A stretch of DNA of 64,000 bases from Chaetoderma sp. LZ-2023a (lineage: Eukaryota; Mollusca; Caudofoveata; Chaetodermatida; Chaetodermatidae), in the NCBI GenBank assembly GCA_034401795.1, contig CM067374.1, positions 138,536,508 to 138,600,507 on the forward strand, in the 5' to 3' direction. The notes under the pieces were generated by a model. The model was not told the origin of the DNA. It saw only the letters and a list, made by a program, of their open reading frames with translations, and made no database searches. Positions 1 to 12,892 of the stretch are shown piece by piece. Numbering within the stretch: position 1 is the first letter of the stretch; each line of letters begins with the position of its first letter. The position numbers and the translations under genes were made by a program.

Positions 1-90
1 CCATCTTTAGCTAATCTCCACCCACACGTCGCCGTCTTTGGCATCCATCAATCCCTGAACTCCCTGACTATCAATTTCCCAAAGAACATT
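1..90 (-). mobile_element. Family A foldback, one end only, cut by the window start
   Basis: Reverse orientation of the conserved family A end: CTTTAGCTAATCTCCACCC, a CATCAATCC segment and TGACTATCAATTTCC. Confidence 0.6.
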
Positions 91-404
91 TCTTACATCG
101 TGTTCAAAATTGTAGCCTAATAACTAACATGGTCCGTTTTTTCGTTTTGGAAACTACCCATCTTATTTATAAGCCATATTGTACGCCTATATCTGGCGTT
201 ATCACATATAAGTTAACAGTGTGTCTCTTGATCTGATAACGAGGGTAGAAGTGCAGTATTAATCAATAACGATGTATCATCGGGGCATTATCACGCTACC
301 CAGTGACTGCTATATGGGATGATTTTATCACATTGTCATATTGTTAACCTTTTACCACTCATATCAGCCAAAATCAGCTTCTTGTATTCGTCTTGAGAAA
401 TGGT

Positions 405-525
405 CATTTGCAGACCAAGAGAAGACTATTTAAAAAAATTTACCATTGGAATGACTGGCTCGGTTACCGAGCCAGTCATTCCAGTGATAAATTTTCAAAA
501 TATAGTCTTCTCTTAGTCTGCAAAT
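405..525. mobile_element. Family B foldback (palindromic MITE)
   Basis: Arms of about 55 bases: TTTGCAGACCAAGAGAAGAC... GGAATGACTGGCTCGG, centred on GGTTACCGAGCC, with the mirror arm ending CTTCTCTTAGTCTGCAAATG. Eight loci of this family are in the window. Confidence 0.85.
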
Positions 526-804
526 GGGCATTTTATGAGAAAATTGAAAAAAAATTGAACAAATTCTAGGGTTAAAGGGTAAAAACGGCCGTTTTCACTG
601 CTGAATATGCGGAACAGCATGAACAATATAGGTCCCCCTGACTAAGCAGAGCATAGATTCACATTTGTGCGCAGTAGTCTCTGGACATCAACGTAAAAAT
701 AGTCTGTACCCAGTACCATATAGCCCTGTACCCAGTACCATATACCAGAACGCGTCCAGGTGAGTCAAACAATAAAGACACCTACTGAAGTAACTGTTTA
801 ATCT

Positions 805-1745
805 ACGATGTCTGGCCATTAAGAAATAGTATACGGCATCTTCTTATATAACCATTGAGCATGTCTGATCCGATAAAAACTTAGGTGTGGTTTCAGTTCA
901 CAGATACATATTTGAAATCACCATAGGTTTAATATTGGGGACAGAGGGCATGGAAACGTTGGTTTCCTAAAGACTATTGGAGTAAGCCTCTTCAAATTAA
1001 TACTAAATCTGGTCGATAGAGGACATATATGATCACCAAGTTTTAAGTCGATCGAAGCAAAACAAATTTCGGCGGCCATTTTGAAAATAAATTCCCCCCC
1101 CCAAAAAAAACCCCAGTCATCCTGCGTCAACCTGCGTTCATGTCTGCATACAACGAAAACTGATATTTTTGACCAAAATGTGCGCCTTGCGGCAAAAAAA
1201 GATTTTCAAATTCTTTTTACTATTTTTCATACTCAGATTATTTCTGCAAAAAACCCGCAAACTGGTATTTTTCACCAAAAATTGTCACCTAGTGGCCATT
1301 TAAAAAAATTCTTTTCAAAAATACCATCCCCAATGGTAACATTCTAACCAAATATGAGTTACTTGGAAGTTATCCGATCAAAACTCCAGGTGTAGTCGCA
1401 GTTCAAAGATCCATCCTAAAAATCCCCATTTATTCCCTATGGGGGCCATATTCAATGCAATGACAGTCAAAGGTCAAAGGTCAAGGTCACTTTTTAGGCG
1501 GGCAGACATTTTCAGGACCGCAAGGGTAACATTCTACCCAAGTATGGTAGTGATTCGATTAAAACCGATGTCTGACCATTAAGGAATAGTATAAGGCCTC
1601 TTCTTATATATAACGATCGAACATGGTGCTGAGCCGATACAAAGTATAGGTGCAGTCGCAGTTCAAAGATCCATAGTTGAAATTCTCATAGGTTTACTAT
1701 GGTGCACAGAGGGCATGGAAACAATGATTTCTCGAAAAACTGATA
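805..1745 (+). repeat. Diverged direct repeat pair (805-985 and 1560-1740)
   Basis: The two segments share GATGTCTG(G/A)CCATTAAG, a GTTCA(C/A)AGAT motif and AGAGGGCATGGAAAC. Between them lie two further diverged units with GTGCGCCTTGCGGC / GTCACCTAGTGGCC. An old dispersed repeat with no coding signal. Confidence 0.55.
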
Positions 1746-2159
1746 GCCTTGACCCCTAAACGGTGACCTCGACCATAAAGGGTAAATTAAGGTGTCTTCT
1801 AACATGCTCTTTGAAGATGCGTGCTGAAAGGGAGGTTACTTATGCAAAACAAGAACGTTTAACATGTTGACCTGCCCTTTCTTGTCTTAATGTTTAAGCC
1901 AAATCGGACCATTTGTTTCCGAGATATTCACAGATCCAGAATTTGACCCAATCCGTATTCCGATTATTTTACCCGGATCACGCACGACAAAGGACTGAAA
2001 TAGCTCCCACTTCCCATTACGGGGTGATGGCAATAAGAAACGTAGTAGAACCCTTTTCAAGGTGCTGCTTGCGTCCAAAATTTGAACTATCGCTAATACT
2101 TTAGGATTCCAAATGTTCATAATGGAGGGATCGCGATCAGAGCTGTCGCTCAATTACCT

Positions 2160-2285
2160 GACGGACGTGATGATCTGGAAATTGATAGTCTGGGCGTTCA
2201 AGGACCGATCGATCCCAAAACGGGAGCAGTGTGGGCGGAGATTAACTAAAGATGGGCGGGGCATAGCTAAAACTGGATTTCATCG
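2160..2285 (+). mobile_element. Family A foldback, one end
   Basis: GGAAATTGATAGTCTGGGCG, CGATCGATCCCAAAACGGG, GGGCGGGGCATAGCTAAAAC: the distal end of family A. The hairpin core is missing. Confidence 0.75.
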
Positions 2286-2289
2286 TTAA

Positions 2290-3569
2290 CCAGCAGGAAA
2301 TTACTTCCTGTGCCATAAGCGCTTCTCGTAGCACTTTCCTAGGTATAGTGTAACTACATGTCAGTATATATCGCCAGGTAGAAATGACATACTTATAACC
2401 TGTCTTGAGGGACCAACTTGGGGATTACAAACATGTAGCCACTATATAGACAGATGCTTAAAACTCTTTTGGAGCCAGAAGAGGGTTTTTTAATACAGGT
2501 GGTCAAGAGACCAATGTCTTAAAGAACCACCGTGTTATGGGCCCAAAAGGAAGGTGGTTGCTCAAGCATGTTTGGCAGTATTCGCTTACCACGATTATGT
2601 ATTATAAGTCATATTGTGGCACTGTATTTTCTTTTTTTAGCAAACCTGACTGAATATAGCACTGAGTAGAATGTCATTAATTAATTTATCATTGTTGACG
2701 CCCGAGTCCTTAAAGGAATGATTAACCCTTTCACTGCCAACCTCCTGAAAACATTATATTCATATCATGCTGAAAATAAATCGACTGAATATTTTAAGGA
2801 TAGCCTGATTGAAATATTAGCCTGCCTAGTGCGATTCAACTTTCAGCCAGATTGTATTTAAAGTACACAGTAGAAGTTGAAATACCATTAAAAAAACAAG
2901 TACACATATTGTACAAGGCATCAATAGTAAATAGCCTGCCCGGAGGTCATTATAATCCTGAGAATAAACTCAACCGTTTAGTGAAAAAATGAAGTTATAT
3001 AAACGCATACAAGCCACTTATGACAAAAATATACGCGCGGACAATAAACACAAAAGAAGGAATATTTCTTGCAAAAGGATATGGGCAGTATTAGCTATGG
3101 GCTAAGAAAAGCAGCTTATATTTTTGGTCAGTCCAACAATTTTTCCATTCATCCTTTTTCTCCAGGCCAAACTCCTTAACAGAAAGAGGAACAGACAAAA
3201 TTAAGAGCAGCCAGTGATGAGAAAATTGCACTACTGCATCAACAGAGCGTAACAGATCAAATTTGGTTCATTAGGTATCAACAACTTGTAAAGATAAAGA
3301 AATCAACAGAACTGGCAACCCAGTCAGTAGAAAATCAGCGCAAGAAGCAGTACAGACCCTGACACCCATTCAAACATATTAAAGAAAAACTGTAAAGAAT
3401 ATTTTAAACCTAAATCTTGATACCTTCTTAAACAGACGTGAAAAGCTTATTACCCGGAAATATATTGGTGAAATATACACTGCAATGCTAGTGAAATGCA
3501 CAAAGCAAGTATATTTTTTATGCAATACAGGACCCCGATCTGTACCGACAGATAACCTTTTCAACAAAG
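2290..3569. other. No feature seen
   Basis: AT-rich, no supported frame, RNA gene or clear repeat. Confidence 0.5.
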
Positions 3570-3692
3570 TTAAGTGGCCAGGATAGAACCAATACCGTGA
3601 ACCTAGTTTTCTCCAACGAAAATGATATAGTAGAAAACATTCTGACTGAAGACCCAGTGGGAAACAGCCACGACATCGTGATCTGTTTCATT
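3570..3692 (+). pseudogene. Remnant of a LINE endonuclease domain
   Basis: One + frame reads NTVNLVFSNENDIVENI, then EDPVGNSHDIVICF. This resembles the C-terminal strands of the APE endonuclease of CR1/L2-type LINEs, where a DLVFTN segment and a G-x-SDH catalytic motif are expected; the SDH is SHD here. The flanks are too decayed to extend it. Confidence 0.45.
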
Positions 3693-4369
3693 TAGCTATC
3701 ATATCTATGTCACCTATTAAACGATATCTTTACTGGAAACAGTGACAAACTATTAAATCAAATATTTTCGCTCGACAAAAAGGCCAAAATCGGCCTCAAC
3801 CGTTGTAATGATGACGATCTTGTTGACCATATGTGCAACTGTTAGGGTATTAGCCTGATAAGTCAGGTTCTACCAGTACACGCGGCTAATAATATGGGAT
3901 ATATAGAAATAGTTTCACATTACTATAATAAATATTTGGTGGTAGAATTATTACAATATTTCGCACAGCACGAGAACATAGTGAGTTCTACATGGCCTTA
4001 TGTTCGAAAACTGGCTACAAGGCATGTAGAGATATTCTGGTACCGAATATAGTACATTATTGGAATTTGACAATGGTGTGCCACTACTATATTGCATATG
4101 ACGAAATTACTGTATAGTAAACATTTTTAAAACTTTGATACTTTATTAGCGTATTCACATACGTATCTAAGCATATGGGTGAACTTCTGGGATCGAACCT
4201 ATTGCAAACAGTGTGGTACAGAAAATCGTTGATCTGACAGAATTTGCGCCAATTTTCGGTATGGAATTGTGTACTATGAAATTACGTTGCTGTAGAATTA
4301 TTTTTAATTCGAAATACAACTAGCATATGTCCTATACGTATTTGTGGGTGCAATTCTGGGGGTGAATTG

Positions 4370-5045
4370 CAATGAAAACCATGAATTATCCTAAGTTTGT
4401 GCTTATTTACGTCATGAAATTTTTAAATCTCACTACGTCGTAAGCTTATGCCTATACCTATCTAAACATATGGGTGATATTCTGGGCCGAACCCATTATG
4501 AGCAATATGTCAGGACATATCGACACCTATCTGAATGTTGTGAATGTGAACTAACCATATTACAATGGGGCCATATGGCGAATATGTAACTACATATTAC
4601 AAAATTACTTGATGGTAGAATCGTGCAAAAGCAGTAGTACATATTCAGTTATATACAGCTATATGTAAAAAAATGATTACAAACCGAGAACTGAGATTCT
4701 AATACTGAATATAGTAAATTGTTGGCATTTGACAACTGTCCGTGGCTACTAAATTGAATATTACGAAATTACTACGTGGTAGAAATCTCAAGATTCATTA
4801 GCGTATTCATATCCCTATCTAACCATATGGGTGAAATTATGTAGCCACACATATTGCAGACGGTAGGGTATTGAAAACCACAGAGCTGACAACATTGGAA
4901 CAAATTTATGCGATGAAATCGCATACTACGAAAATACTTTTAAATTTCCAATGTAACTAACATATTCAAACTCCTATACGTCTATGTAAGCGAAGTTCTG
5001 GAACCGACCATATTACGGAAAGTAGGGCACCGAAAACCACAAATA
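4370..5045 (+). repeat. Duplicated non-coding block, copy 1 (copy 2 at 6014-6660)
   Basis: Shares CATATCGACACCTATCTGAA, CATATTACAATGGGGCCATA and a GGCATTTGACAACT stretch with 6014-6660 in the same order. Within each copy, diverged subunits with ACGAAATTACT(T/A)C recur, as they do across 3880-5200. No gene. Confidence 0.75.
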
Positions 5046-5210
5046 CACCATCATTTAAGCTAAATTTTGCGTATTAAAATTACTTCATCTAGAATTTGTT
5101 GGATTCGGAATATAACTAGCTTATTAAAGCTCAAGTCTATGTGGGGTAAATTATGGGGCTGAACATACTACAGACAATAGGGCACTGAAAACTGTGGTGG
5201 TTTATTAACA

Positions 5211-5592
5211 CAATGAACCTTTCCAGTTTAGCTATGTCCCGCCCATCTCTAGCTAAACTCCACCCATACCACTCTCGAGTTGGGATCGATGGATTTCTGA
5301 AATGCTAGACGATAAATTTCAAGAAAACTATACAGGTAAGCCGTGGAATATTTTGACACTAAATTTACTGGGTCCTGTTGCTGCCTATGACAGCAACAGC
5401 GGCCAGTCAAATTACTTTCAAAATATTCAACAGCATTTTTATTAAATAACAAAAACATACAATTCGTACAACGTGTCAGGTTATTAAGCATTTAAGATGG
5501 ACTAAATCGAGTCAGTCATGACGTCATTATTATGACGTTATCCTATGCGTCACTTAATTAATTACGACGTCATATGACGTAATATGATGGAT
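5211..5592 (-). mobile_element. Family A foldback, near-complete
   Basis: Ends in CCAGTTTAGCTATG on one side and a cluster of TGACGTCA-like sites on the other (5516-5585). The core hairpin is TGTTGCTGCC / GACAGCAACAG flanked by TTTGACT and AAATTA arms. Part of a larger duplicated block with 7846-8590. Confidence 0.8.
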
Positions 5593-5846
5593 AGACAACC
5601 TGAAAGGCCCATTAGCAAGTGGTATTAATTACCCTCGCTCTGTCAGAGGATGAGTGTATTGTATTCGGGTCTATGTGCGTTCGGGATGGCAAGGGTCTAC
5701 AATCTATGATTGACCTTGTTAAAATATGTGACCTATAAATGCGGATGCTCTCTTAATACAAGTGGTCCATATTGTGTGGACCACGCATTAACAAGTGGTA
5801 TTAGCCCTGTAATGCTCAATTTGCGCATGCCAATTTCAATAGAGGG

Positions 5847-6014
5847 ATCCATTTCTAGGTATGCCACGCCTGTTTCTAGCTAAGCTCCACCCCTTTTTTG
5901 CGTGTCGGAATCGATGTACATATATACGCTGAATAATGAATTCCCAGACTTCCAATTTCAAGGTAACTTTACAGGAAAGCTGATGACTATTTTGAAACTA
6001 ATTTGACTGAGTGC
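5847..6014 (-). mobile_element. Family A foldback, truncated
   Basis: Has the TTCTAGCTAAGCTCCACCCC end and the left core arm, then breaks at 6014 into an unrelated duplicated block. Confidence 0.7.
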
Positions 6015-6660
6015 AACGAAAACCATGAATCGGCCTAAATTTGAGCCGAAATTATTTCATGGTAGATGGTTTTAAATCTCACTACTCCGTAAGCGTATCC
6101 CTATACCTATCTAAACATATGGGTGCCATTATGAGTGATATGCCAGAACATATCGACACCTATCTGAATGTGGTGAATGTGAACCAACCATATTATAATG
6201 GGGCCATACGGCGAATATGTAACTACCTACGACGAGATTACTTGATGATAGAATTGGGCAAAAACACTAGCTCATATTGAATTATATACATCCATATATA
6301 CAAAAAATTATTACAAATCGAGAACAGACATTCTGATACTGAATATAGTAAATTGTTGGCATTTGACAACTATCCATGGCTACTAAATTGAATATTACGA
6401 AATTACTACGTGGTAGAAAACTCAAGATTCATTAGCGTGTTCATATCAGACAGGTAATAGTAAGGCATTGAAAACCAGCAGATCTGCCAAAATTGAAACG
6501 AATTTACGCGATGAAATCGTATACTACGAAATTACTTCACGCTCGAATTTCTTTAAATTCCCAATATAACTATCGTATTCAAATCCCTCTACGTCTATGT
6601 GAGCGAAGTTCTGGAGCCGACCATATTACATACAGACAGTAGGGCACCGAAAAGCACGAC
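6014..6660 (+). repeat. Duplicated non-coding block, copy 2
   Basis: Colinear with 4370-5045 but lacking part of the 3' half. The 79-codon frame at 6041-6280 is not conserved in copy 1 and is not supported as a gene. Confidence 0.75.
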
Positions 6661-7429
6661 GTTCTTAACTTAGCACATGCATAAGCCTACACTTTCGGTT
6701 GATTTCTGTATTCAACAATCTGCTACAATATTATTGACAACAGTTGTGACTGGAAATTTGGAACATTGGTAGTCTATCAATACTGCTACATAATTGCATT
6801 GGCCCTACATGGATTTATTGCCACGGATGGATTAAAGACAAAAGGATACTACTGATAAGCACACATCCATTATTCATTCGTATCCCGCGAGTTCTCTTTC
6901 AATACGAGATCGAGAAATGTATCTCGTATGTAGGGGCCTATTGAGTAGCCATTGACGTAGCGATTTCACGATCCACAATGTTGCTTTTACAGTCCGCTAC
7001 GGAGATAGACTGGGTCCCGGTCTGTCCGGTATCCGAAGCTGAGTCTGTGTAACAGTCTAGTCGCTGTGATAACGCAAGAAGATGACCGGTCATTACATTA
7101 GAGGTGTAGTTTCGAAGAAGCCAAGCCTTTATTTTTAGATGGATCCATTATTGTTAGCGAACTCTGTCTACTTTTTCGCCGTCTACAATATTATTATGCA
7201 TGTTTTTCTCTTGACATTTACCACACACATAGTACGCCTCAAGACTATTTGTAACAAGTCTGTAATTTTCACCCTATCTCGAATGCAACAAATGTGAATC
7301 ATACTATGATACAATAAGGAAAAGGTTAAACAGACATGGTACATCATCGTCGTCCTCATAATTTATTAACCCTGTATTACCTAAATTGAGTCAAGAATAT
7401 AAAAGAAAAATTTGGTTATTGAGTGCCTA
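6661..7429. other. No feature seen
   Basis: No supported gene or repeat. Confidence 0.5.
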
Positions 7430-7547
7430 TTTGCAGGCCAATAGACGACTGTTTTGAAGAGTTATTATTGGAATGACGCTCAATTATCGAGCCAGTCATT
7501 TCAGTGGTGAATTTTCAAAAACGATCTTCTCTTGACCTGCAAATTAA
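7430..7547. mobile_element. Family B foldback
   Basis: Same palindrome as 405-525, with a diverged centre (CTCAATTATCGAGCC). Confidence 0.8.
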
Positions 7548-7845
7548 CATCCTCAAGATCACTGTAGAGGCCGGTTTTGGCAGCCTCCTCGTGAAAGGGT
7601 TAAATACATTAAGAGAAGATGATAGGCTTACATGGGCAGTCGTTGTGGTGTGGTGGGCTATCAGTCAAAGTATTAAAAAGATATTCGTATAGTTGTCTTT
7701 ATCTGAGATATTGTATTTCTGTGTTAACAATTCTAAAGGCTTTTGTTAGAAAAACACACAATTGTGCCCAAGTAAGTCACATCTTGGTGGCGGTTGCTTG
7801 AAATGACTTCCATAGGCCTAACGTTAGTCAATCGGTCACTGAATC

Positions 7846-8590
7846 CGGATGGTTTATTAATACATTAATACCGCGCTCGTGTTGATATCGATGGATCTCT
7901 GAGCTTCTTGACTATCAATTTCCAGAAAACTATACAGGTAAGGTGTTGACTATTTTGAAACCAATTTGACTGGGTGCTGTTGCTGCTTGTGGTAGTAACA
8001 TCTGCCAGTCAAATTAGTTTCAAAATATTCACCAGCCTGTTTTGTAAATAGCAAAGACATACAATTCGTACAACGTGTCGGACTATTAAGCATTTAAGAC
8101 GGACTAAATTGAGTCAGTCACGACGTCATGATTATGACGTCATCCTATACGTCACGTCGTTGATTATGACATCATATGACGTAATATGATGGGTAGACAA
8201 CATGAAAATGCCCATTAGCAAGTGGTATTAATTATCCTCCCTCTGTCAGAGGATGAGTACATTGTATTCAGGGCAACAATCTATGATTGGCCTTGTTAAA
8301 ATATGTGACCTATAGATATGTTTGGTCTCTTAATACAAGTGGTCCATATTGTGTGGGCCACGCATTACCAAGTGGTATTAGCCATGTAATGCTCAATTTG
8401 CTCATGACAATTTCAATAGAGAAATCCATTTCTAGGTATGCCACGCCTATTTCTACCTAAGCTCCACCCCTTTTTGCGTGTTGGAATCGATGTATATATA
8501 ATAATGAATTCCCAGACTTCCAATTTCAAGGTAACTATACAGGTAAGCTGATGACTATTTTGAAACTAATTTGACTGGGTGCTTTTAAAG
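7846..8590 (+). repeat. Segmental duplicate of 5205-6014
   Basis: The whole arrangement family A - 250 bases of unique sequence (TTAGCAAGTGGTATTAATTA, GTGACCTATA) - second family A recurs here in the same order. This copy lacks about 28 bases around 5665-5695 of the first. Confidence 0.75.
7880..8192 (-). mobile_element. Family A foldback
   Basis: Core GGTGCTGTTGCTGCTTGTGG and its partner, then a TGACGTCA cluster at 8119-8180. Confidence 0.78.
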
Positions 8591-8795
8591 GTTTGCTGCC
8601 TTTGGCCGGAACAACGCCAGGTCAAATTAGTTTCAAAATCTTCAACACGATGTTGATTAAACAGTAAAGACATACAATTCGTACACTTGTCGGACTATTC
8701 AATGTTCATGACTGAGCTCGATACTCCATTCATTTACACATCTTGGATTGTGACGTCAGCCTGTATATGAAGTAATTGATTATGACGTCATATCC
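8428..8795 (-). mobile_element. Family A foldback
   Basis: Begins CCATTTCTAGGTATGCCACG, diverged core at 8560-8640, TGACGTCA-type sites at 8751-8790. Confidence 0.75.
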
Positions 8796-8829
8796 TTCAG
8801 TTACAGATCGAACCCAGCCATTATCATAG

Positions 8830-9055
8830 AAAATGACTGTTGAATAAATAGCAAAGACATACAATTCGAACAGCGTCTAGTCAAATTAGTTTCAAAATAT
8901 TCAACAGCATGTTGATTATATGGTAAAGACGTGCAATTCGCATACTTGACTGGCTATTCAATGTTCCTGGTGGAGCTAGATACGTCATTCATTACACATT
9001 TTGATTGTGACGTCCAGCTACATCTGACCTAAATAATTATAACGTCATATACAGA
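8830..9055 (-). mobile_element. Family A partial copies in tandem
   Basis: Two partial right halves (GTCAAATTAGTTTCAAAATATT near 8879, CAATTCG and TGACGTC motifs after it). Confidence 0.65.
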
Positions 9056-9079
9056 AAAATCCATTATCATAGAAAATGT

Positions 9080-9205
9080 CCTATGTCTAATTGCCGTCCA
9101 AGAGACCATTGTGGTTTTTCTTTTGCAATTTACTGCTGGAATTATGGGATCGGTTATCCAACCAGTCATTCCAGTGGTAAACTTTCAAAACAAGTTCTCC
9201 GGCGA
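9080..9205. mobile_element. Family B foldback, diverged
   Basis: Keeps GGAATTATGGGATCGGTTAT and CCAGTCATTCCAGTGGTAAA; the outer arms are decayed. Confidence 0.6.
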
Positions 9206-9726
9206 GTAGCTAATGCAAATGGACATTTCTCACGATCACCGCATGAAGCCATTTGTGGTCAGTTTGATAGAGTGCTAAAGTGGACATATAAGAGACGCCG
9301 CGAGTGGGCGTGTGCTTGAGAAGGAATGATAAACATGTTGTGTACGCAGTCCTCCAGAAAAAGAAGAGTACTTATTTAGAGTAGTTATTTGGAGTTCCGT
9401 TGGCTGTTTATTAAAATAATTAAGCGGCCATCGCCGCGCAAGCTCTATTACAGTCGGACCAGAACAAATAAGAGAACTCGCCATGAATCACGCGCATGAA
9501 GATAATAATTATGAGATATCCAGCAATCTAAAAATAGAGCCGTGTCTTCGCGCCACGAGAATTATTATATCTCATATCGATGGAGATCTCGCGAGACAGC
9601 CCCACAATCCCCTGCGCGAAATGGCCGCGCCTATAGGCAATTCTAGACAGCAATAAATAGACGATTGCGCGCTCCAGCGGGCACGCTATAAAAAGTAACC
9701 TGTGACTATCAGCCTGAATGGGCCAA

Positions 9727-9910
9727 CCCTTTCACGACGAAGCCGGCCAAAACCGGCCTCTGTTTTGGTCTTGGGCAAAGTCCATTTGCATGCCAAGAAA
9801 AGACTATATTTGAACATTTCCCACTGGAATGATTGGCTCGATAACCGAGCCAGTCATTCCAGTGGGAAATTTTCAATAATAGTCTTCTCTTGGCCTGCAA
9901 ATGAACATTC
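9727..9910. mobile_element. Family B foldback with leader
   Basis: Includes the leader CCCTTTCACGACGAAGCCGG seen beside other copies, then the hairpin centred on GGCTCGATAACCGAGCC. Confidence 0.8.
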
Positions 9911-12250
9911 AATAAGTAAATATTTTAATTTTTTAAACAAATTTCGTCATTAAATGGTTAAAAGTCATGTATATTTATTTATGAACTATATGGCCATGCT
10001 TTGACAGGGGAGATAACCATTTTCATGCTACATAACATAATATTATTGTCAATTAATTTTGTTTATTCATCGACACCTTATATAATAATTAGATATGTAC
10101 AATTTAAATAGAACCATTATTTAAGATTACTATAATTAATTTGTTAAAGTAGTTTATAATATCTTAGCTCATGCATACCAGACAGTATAATAATAACTTT
10201 GATAAGATTCAGATTCACTAAGTGAAATGTCACTCCAAATTACTCTCTCAAATCCCCCCACCCAGCCAGTAGCCACGCTTAATGAAATATATTAACCAAT
10301 GCACTACCACCCCACCCCCACCACCCGCACCCCTTCCTACCCACCAGCACCCTTATGATTAATTGTATATGTAAGTGAGTAACTGATCTATGATTAATAA
10401 TGGACCGCAATCCTAATGCAAAAAGCGGAAATTGAAACGAATTCTTAAAGGTAATATTTCAGCAATCACATGATGTTATTAGATTTCAAGTGAATTACTG
10501 GACTACTAGCTGGAAAGATAGAACTGGAGTAATCTGGCAGACGGCCTCCAGGATGGAATTTGTGTTATCCCTACCCGCCTAAATTCAATGGATTGCTGAG
10601 CACTGTGCTAACAAGAACCATCCACAAGACAAGGTTGACGAATAATAGCAAAATTTATTTATACACAATACGGCAACCGACTACAGGCACGATCATGATT
10701 CATGTAAAAACTTGTATGTAGAAGAAATTCTTTTATCATATGATAAAGGAATTTCTTCTATAGGCCTATACAAGTTTTAGTCTTAGTCTGTCATTAAACA
10801 AGACGGACCATGGCGGATTTCTACCCTTCTGGAGAAACAAAAATGCTAGGCACGTCATATTATTTATGGGACAAACCAATCATCTAACCCGGCAACATGA
10901 CGTGCATCATACGGTGGAACAAACCGCTGAACAAAGCTCTGATCACAAACCCCTTCAAATTTGCTTTTACCATCCCATAACGTCAATCATTCTCTCCTCC
11001 AGGACGGCTCTCAACACTCTGTGGCTGTCTATCCCCTCTCAAACTTGACTCTATGCACCTACAGCCCATCGTCCTATTGCACGGTCTCGCCCTCTCACTA
11101 ACGCTCCCATGTAGAGTCCCGTGCTTGCAGGCTTTTGATGTCTGGGCGAAGTCCGTGAAACTTCATAAATGAGGTCAGTCAACTACCGCCTAATAAAATT
11201 GCTCGGTTATTATCATCCTAATAATATACTGTCAATCACATAGATTGACATTCGTGTCTTGCAAGCTCTCCATCGATGTAGGCATGAAGCCACGCCTCGA
11301 TTTTCAGATTTATGGCGAGATTGAAGTAGGCAGAAATCTGATTGGCTTCATGAAAATCGGCAGCGAACATAGCGAGAAATTGCGGGTTTGCAAGTACGGC
11401 TTCGAACAGCGAAGCGATGTGAGTGGGTGTGTGTTAGTACGATGCTACAGCCTGACTTGTCTGGAATCACGTCACCCTTCCATAAAAAAGCGTTATTACA
11501 ACCTGCTATGTTGACGATTAGCAACGAAAGGCCAGACCCGGCCAACGCACTATTTTCATATCCCACATAACAACCAATTCAATTAGGTATACCCGTATCA
11601 ACTGACCAATGATCAGACGTTAAATTGGACGATCACCATACCCCACCTCCTCAATGTGTTAAAACCTCGTTACGCAATGTAAACATCTCACTACATGCAA
11701 TATTACTCCGCCAGAGACAACAGCATCTCCCATTTCCCGCACGAAGTATACACACGAAATATACATTTATGGGGAAACCGATATTGTCAAACCCCGAGGA
11801 ATGTATATCCCTATCCTATACCACTAGTATCTAAAGCATACACGGAAACAACACTTGAATAGCGGATACCTGGGTCAAGTGGTACACTTTGGCATCCAAT
11901 ATCAACCCAGACATGGAAACATAAAATAAATGGTTTATTTATTTCACTCTCTTACATATACTAGGCACTTATTGGCGCCATATGGTAGCTATAAACCATG
12001 CTCACCCCGGCCCCTATGCCTGAATATGTCCAACAGTGCATTGGACATGTTGGAGAGCACCCTATTACAGGGAATGACCAAACTAGTTACCATGAGAATT
12101 ACAAAACAGAAAATCATGGTACAAGTTTGGGAGAAATAATGTTTCACTTTGTCTAAAGACTTGGGACTGGAAACATGATTTCTCCACAACTGTTTCAGAA
12201 TTTTCATGGTGTTTGATTCAGGTGACCCAGTACACATGATGCCAGCCAAT
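9911..12250. other. No gene seen apart from one small palindrome
   Basis: Short frames of up to 89 codons overlap on both strands without domains or splice context. A C-rich CCCCACC tract is at 10308-10340. Confidence 0.5.
10703..10780. mobile_element. Short palindromic element
   Basis: AAAACTTGTAT...AGAAGAAATTC pairs with its complement around TTTATCATATGATAAA. Imperfect hairpin; not obviously related to the other families. Confidence 0.65.
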
Positions 12251-12254
12251 TAAC

Positions 12255-12535
12255 AGCCATTCGTCCGTCTGTCCAGATGTCCATGCACACAGTCATATGA
12301 CAATGGTAGCCATCTGCCTGTCAGTCCACCCATTCAAATGAGTGTTCGCCCATCCATCAGTCATTTCGTCCATCCGTATGACTAGCTAATCAATGGCTGA
12401 TCCACCCGTGTGTTGGTCCATCCATCTGTATGGCTAGCTAATAACCGATCTATCCATCGACCTATCCATCAAGCTACATGGCTGGATAATAATCAGCAAT
12501 CCACCCATCTATCTATCCATCCATAAGAACGTGAC
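12255..12535 (+). repeat. Low-complexity CCATC/CCATCCG tract
   Basis: Diverged CCATC-rich simple sequence without a fixed period. No gene. Confidence 0.75.
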
Positions 12536-12613
12536 TCCAAAGTCATCGGCCCGTTACATATACAGTCAAGAATGACTTTAACTAACATATATCTTACTAG
12601 CCTCGTAACCACA

Positions 12614-12892
12614 GTCATAGTCCCCTATATAGATACAGACAGCTTATGGCCCTCTCAAACACATCAGAGATCAACATGGTCAACAGTCTCCAAATATTAT
12701 TTGTTTACTAATTCTATTACGTAGTCGAATAAAGGGTTTACTATAGCCAATACAAATGTATTTCTGATTATATATATATTCGACTACGTAATAGAATTAG
12801 TAAACAAATAATATTTGGGGACTGTTGACCATGTTGATCTCTGATGCGTTTGAGAGGGTCATAGCTGTCTATAGCTATATAGGGGACTATGG
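12614..12892. mobile_element. Long foldback element, two arms of about 117 bases
   Basis: The left arm (12614-12731) and right arm (12777-12892) are nearly perfect reverse complements, from CATAGTCCCCTATATAG to its complement, with a 45-base spacer. This is a hairpin-type MITE. Unique in the window. Confidence 0.85.

Noticed and set aside
6041..6280. 79-codon + strand frame as a small gene
   Set aside because: The duplicate block at 4370-5045 does not keep the frame.
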